Of a DNA stretch of 64,000 nt, positions 62,101 to 64,000 are shown piece after piece. Position numbers and translations under genes: made by a program. Within the stretch, counting starts at the first letter, position 1, and each line of letters starts with the position of its first letter. The stretch comes from Antarcticimicrobium luteum. GTDB taxonomy: Bacteria; Pseudomonadota; Alphaproteobacteria; Rhodobacterales; Rhodobacteraceae. The stretch covers positions 1-64,000 of the forward strand of contig NZ_SMUV01000053.1 of the NCBI RefSeq assembly GCF_004358185.1, written 5' to 3'. The notes beneath the pieces are model-generated. The model did no database searches and was not told the origin of the DNA. It worked only from the letters and a program-made list of their open reading frames with translations.

Positions 62101-62398
62101 CCTCCCTTCAACCCGAATCGCCCGGCCGCGGGCCGGGCCGCGCCCGACCCTCCCCCCGGGAGGGCGCATGTGTTGATGTCACGCAGCGAACAGAAGCGGT
62201 GAGCGCGACGGCGTTCCGCGCTGAATACCACGCGGATGCGCCCACCCAGGGCTGGGCGCGACCCTTCGCGCTCAGCCCAATTGCCCCCCTGGGCTCCGCC
62301 CGTTCGGCCCTGAATCCGTCCCCCGGACGGTTTCCGGGACGGGCCTCACCCCAGGGCCGGGAGCGGCCCTTCTCACCCATGTTCGAAGGGAGGGGTAA
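62101..62398. other. 298-bp hairpin-rich region between cysS and cimA
   Basis: No gene. It holds a GC-rich palindromic stretch at about 62120-62165 and a 12-bp hairpin with one G-T pair at about 62248-62280, plus CCGTCCC-type hairpins near 62318-62345. I searched the plus strand for a branched-chain leader peptide before cimA and found none. Confidence 0.45.
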
Positions 62399-64000
62399 AT
62401 GACCGAACGCCTCTACATCTACGACACCACGCTGCGCGACGGGCAGCAGACGCAAGGGGTCCAGTTCTCCACGCCCGAGAAGATCCGCATCGCCGAGGCG
62501 CTGGACTCCCTCGGCGTCGATTACATCGAGGGCGGCTGGCCCGGCGCCAACCCCACCGACTCCGCCTTTTTCGAAACGGCGCCTGCCACCCGCGCGCGCC
62601 TGACCGCCTTTGGCATGACCAAACGCGCCGGGCGGTCGGCGGAGAACGACGATGTGCTGGCGGCGGTGATGAATGCCGGCACCGCCTCGGTCTGTCTGGT
62701 CGGCAAGACCCATGATTACCACGTCGACACAGCGCTGGGCATCACGCTGGACGAGAACCTGGAAAACATCGGTGCCTCGCTCGCCCATATCGTGGCGCAG
62801 GGGCGCGAGGCGCTGTTCGATGCCGAGCATTTCTTTGACGGCTATATGGCCAACCCCGCCTATGCGCTGGACTGTCTGCGCGCGGCGCAGGCGGCGGGCG
62901 CGCGCTGGATCGTGCTGTGCGACACCAACGGCGGCACCCTGCCGGGCGAGATTGCCCGCATCGTGGGTGAGGTGATCGCCGCCGGTATCCCCGGCAGCCA
63001 GTTGGGCATCCACACCCACAACGACACCGAGAATGCGGTGGCCGGCACCCTTGCGGCGGTGAATGCCGGGGTGCGGCAGGTGCAGGGCACGCTGAACGGG
63101 CTGGGCGAGCGGTGCGGCAACGCCAACCTGACCTCGATCATCCCGACGCTGCTGCTGAAGGAGCCCTATGTCAGCGCCTATGAGACGGGCATCACGCATG
63201 ATGCGCTCAGGGGACTGACGCGGGTGTCGCGCATGCTGGACGACATCCTCAACCGGGTGCCGATGAAGCAGGCGCCCTATGTCGGCGCCTCGGCCTTTGC
63301 CCACAAGGCCGGGCTGCACGCCAGCGCCATCCTCAAGGATCCGTCCACATACGAACACATCGACCCGGGCGAGGTCGGCAACAGCCGCATCATCCCGATG
63401 TCGAACCAGGCCGGGCAATCCAATCTGCGCCGCCGTCTGGCCGAGGCGGGGCTGGAGGTCGCCCCGGGCGATCCGGCGCTGACCCGCATCCTCGAACGGA
63501 TCAAGACGCGCGAGGACGAAGGCTATGCCTATGACACCGCGCAGGCGAGTTTCGAGCTATTGGCGCGGGAGGAGCTGGGACAGTTGCCGGCGTTCTTCGA
63601 GGTCAAGCGCTATAAGGTGACGGTCGAGCGGCGCAAGAACAAGTACAACCATATGGTCAGCCTCTCCGAGGCCGTGGTGGTGGTGAAGGTCGACGGCGAA
63701 AAGAAACTCTCGGTCAGCGAGTCGGTCGATGAACAGGGCTGCGACCGCGGTCCGGTCAACGCGCTGTCCAAGGCGCTGGCCAAGGATCTGGGGCGGTATT
63801 CGGCGATCATCGACGACATGCGGCTGGTGGATTTCAAGGTGCGCATCACCCAAGGCGGCACCGAGGCGGTGACCCGCGTCATCATCGACAGCGCCGACGG
63901 GCAGGGGCGGCGCTGGTCCACCGTCGGGGTCAGCCCGAACATCGTCGATGCCAGTTTCGAGGCGCTGCTCGACGCGATCCGCTGGAAGCTGATCCGCGAC
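62399..64000 (+). CDS. cimA: (R)-citramalate synthase, 3' end outside the window
   Basis: Condenses acetyl-CoA and pyruvate to citramalate, giving isoleucine without threonine. 534 codons are present, and the family is about 540 residues long, so only the last few are missing. The catalytic TIM barrel starts with YDTTLRDGQQTQG near residue 8 and includes the metal-binding HTHNDTENAVA near residue 201 and the GTLNGLGERCGNANL loop near residue 230. The C-terminal third is a LeuA-type allosteric domain that senses isoleucine or leucine. GGGAGGGG precedes the ATG. With ilvBN in the same window this covers the entry steps of isoleucine synthesis, though not in one operon. Confidence 0.93.
   Translation, partial: MTERLYIYDTTLRDGQQTQGVQFSTPEKIRIAEALDSLGVDYIEGGWPGANPTDSAFFETAPATRARLTAFGMTKRAGRSAENDDVLAAVMNAGTASVCLVGKTHDYHVDTALGITLDENLENIGASLAHIVAQGREALFDAEHFFDGYMANPAYALDCLRAAQAAGARWIVLCDTNGGTLPGEIARIVGEVIAAGIPGSQLGIHTHNDTENAVAGTLAAVNAGVRQVQGTLNGLGERCGNANLTSIIPTLLLKEPYVSAYETGITHDALRGLTRVSRMLDDILNRVPMKQAPYVGASAFAHKAGLHASAILKDPSTYEHIDPGEVGNSRIIPMSNQAGQSNLRRRLAEAGLEVAPGDPALTRILERIKTREDEGYAYDTAQASFELLAREELGQLPAFFEVKRYKVTVERRKNKYNHMVSLSEAVVVVKVDGEKKLSVSESVDEQGCDRGPVNALSKALAKDLGRYSAIIDDMRLVDFKVRITQGGTEAVTRVIIDSADGQGRRWSTVGVSPNIVDASFEALLDAIRWKLIRD

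Noticed and set aside
1-64000. CRISPR arrays, prophage genes, transposases, rRNA genes
   Set aside because: No regularly spaced repeats, integrase, transposase or rRNA sequence was seen in the window.

Overview
The window is a 64 kb, high-GC stretch of chromosome from an alphaproteobacterium, most likely a Rhodobacterales member of the marine Roseobacter group (Ruegeria-like). The evidence is gene content rather than one marker: a TRAP transporter with its own two-component system, a B12-dependent ribonucleotide reductase, a DksA that has lost three of its four zinc-finger cysteines, RF2 without the enterobacterial programmed frameshift, a double cold-shock-domain protein, and DUF2927, DUF2189 and DUF2852 proteins. 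Coding density is high and most of the window is core genome. I see no insertion sequence, prophage, CRISPR array or replication origin.

Layout. 1-5.7 kb: a hydantoinase/dihydropyrimidinase gene followed by a complete ABC importer (ATPase, two permeases, NMT1/THI5-like binding protein), which looks like a pyrimidine uptake and catabolism operon. 6-17.8 kb: envelope and housekeeping genes (DsbA-like oxidoreductase, BepA-like M48 protease, aminotransferase, cell-wall amidase, small sulfotransferase, PBP1A, prfB, amidase, DUF2189 membrane protein). 17.8-20.7 kb: a leftward XRE regulator - Rieske oxygenase - 71-residue protein unit, then a rightward 114-residue protein. 20.7-23.7 kb: the leftward ilvB-ilvN operon. 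23.9-30.7 kb: a histidine kinase and NarL-type regulator divergent from a three-gene TRAP transporter.

30.7-45.6 kb: Bpt leucyltransferase, RDD and DUF2852 proteins, glnE, an rRNA methyltransferase/PIN pair, a luciferase-like oxidoreductase, an M48 protease, a DUF2927 lipoprotein, convergent VWA and MoxR genes, dksA and a flavin monooxygenase. 45.8-51.8 kb: a leftward run fabI - gpt - aminotransferase - ppiD-like - trpE. 51.9-58 kb: pdxH, a double cold-shock gene with a DUF192 gene, tRNA-Pro(UGG) and nrdJ. 58.4-64 kb: an FkbM methyltransferase, another aminotransferase, cysS and cimA, the last running off the right edge just short of its expected end.

The most interesting signal is upstream of ilvB. 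It is a complete transcription attenuator: a candidate promoter, a 15-codon leader peptide with Leu-Val-Val-Ile-Val codons behind a strong ribosome binding site, a 9-bp antiterminator pairing and a terminator with eight T's. The operon it controls has an extra, compositionally foreign four-helix membrane-protein gene between ilvB and ilvN. Other points to follow are two near-identical 19-bp palindromes in front of the DUF2852 gene, a 71-nt three-way-junction element upstream of cysS, a cysS gene whose 3' third has a different base composition, a 784-residue TRAP large permease, phased direct repeats between the TRAP operon and its two-component system, a NrdR-box-like site before nrdJ, and a 142-bp element bounded by 19-bp perfect inverted repeats beside trpE.
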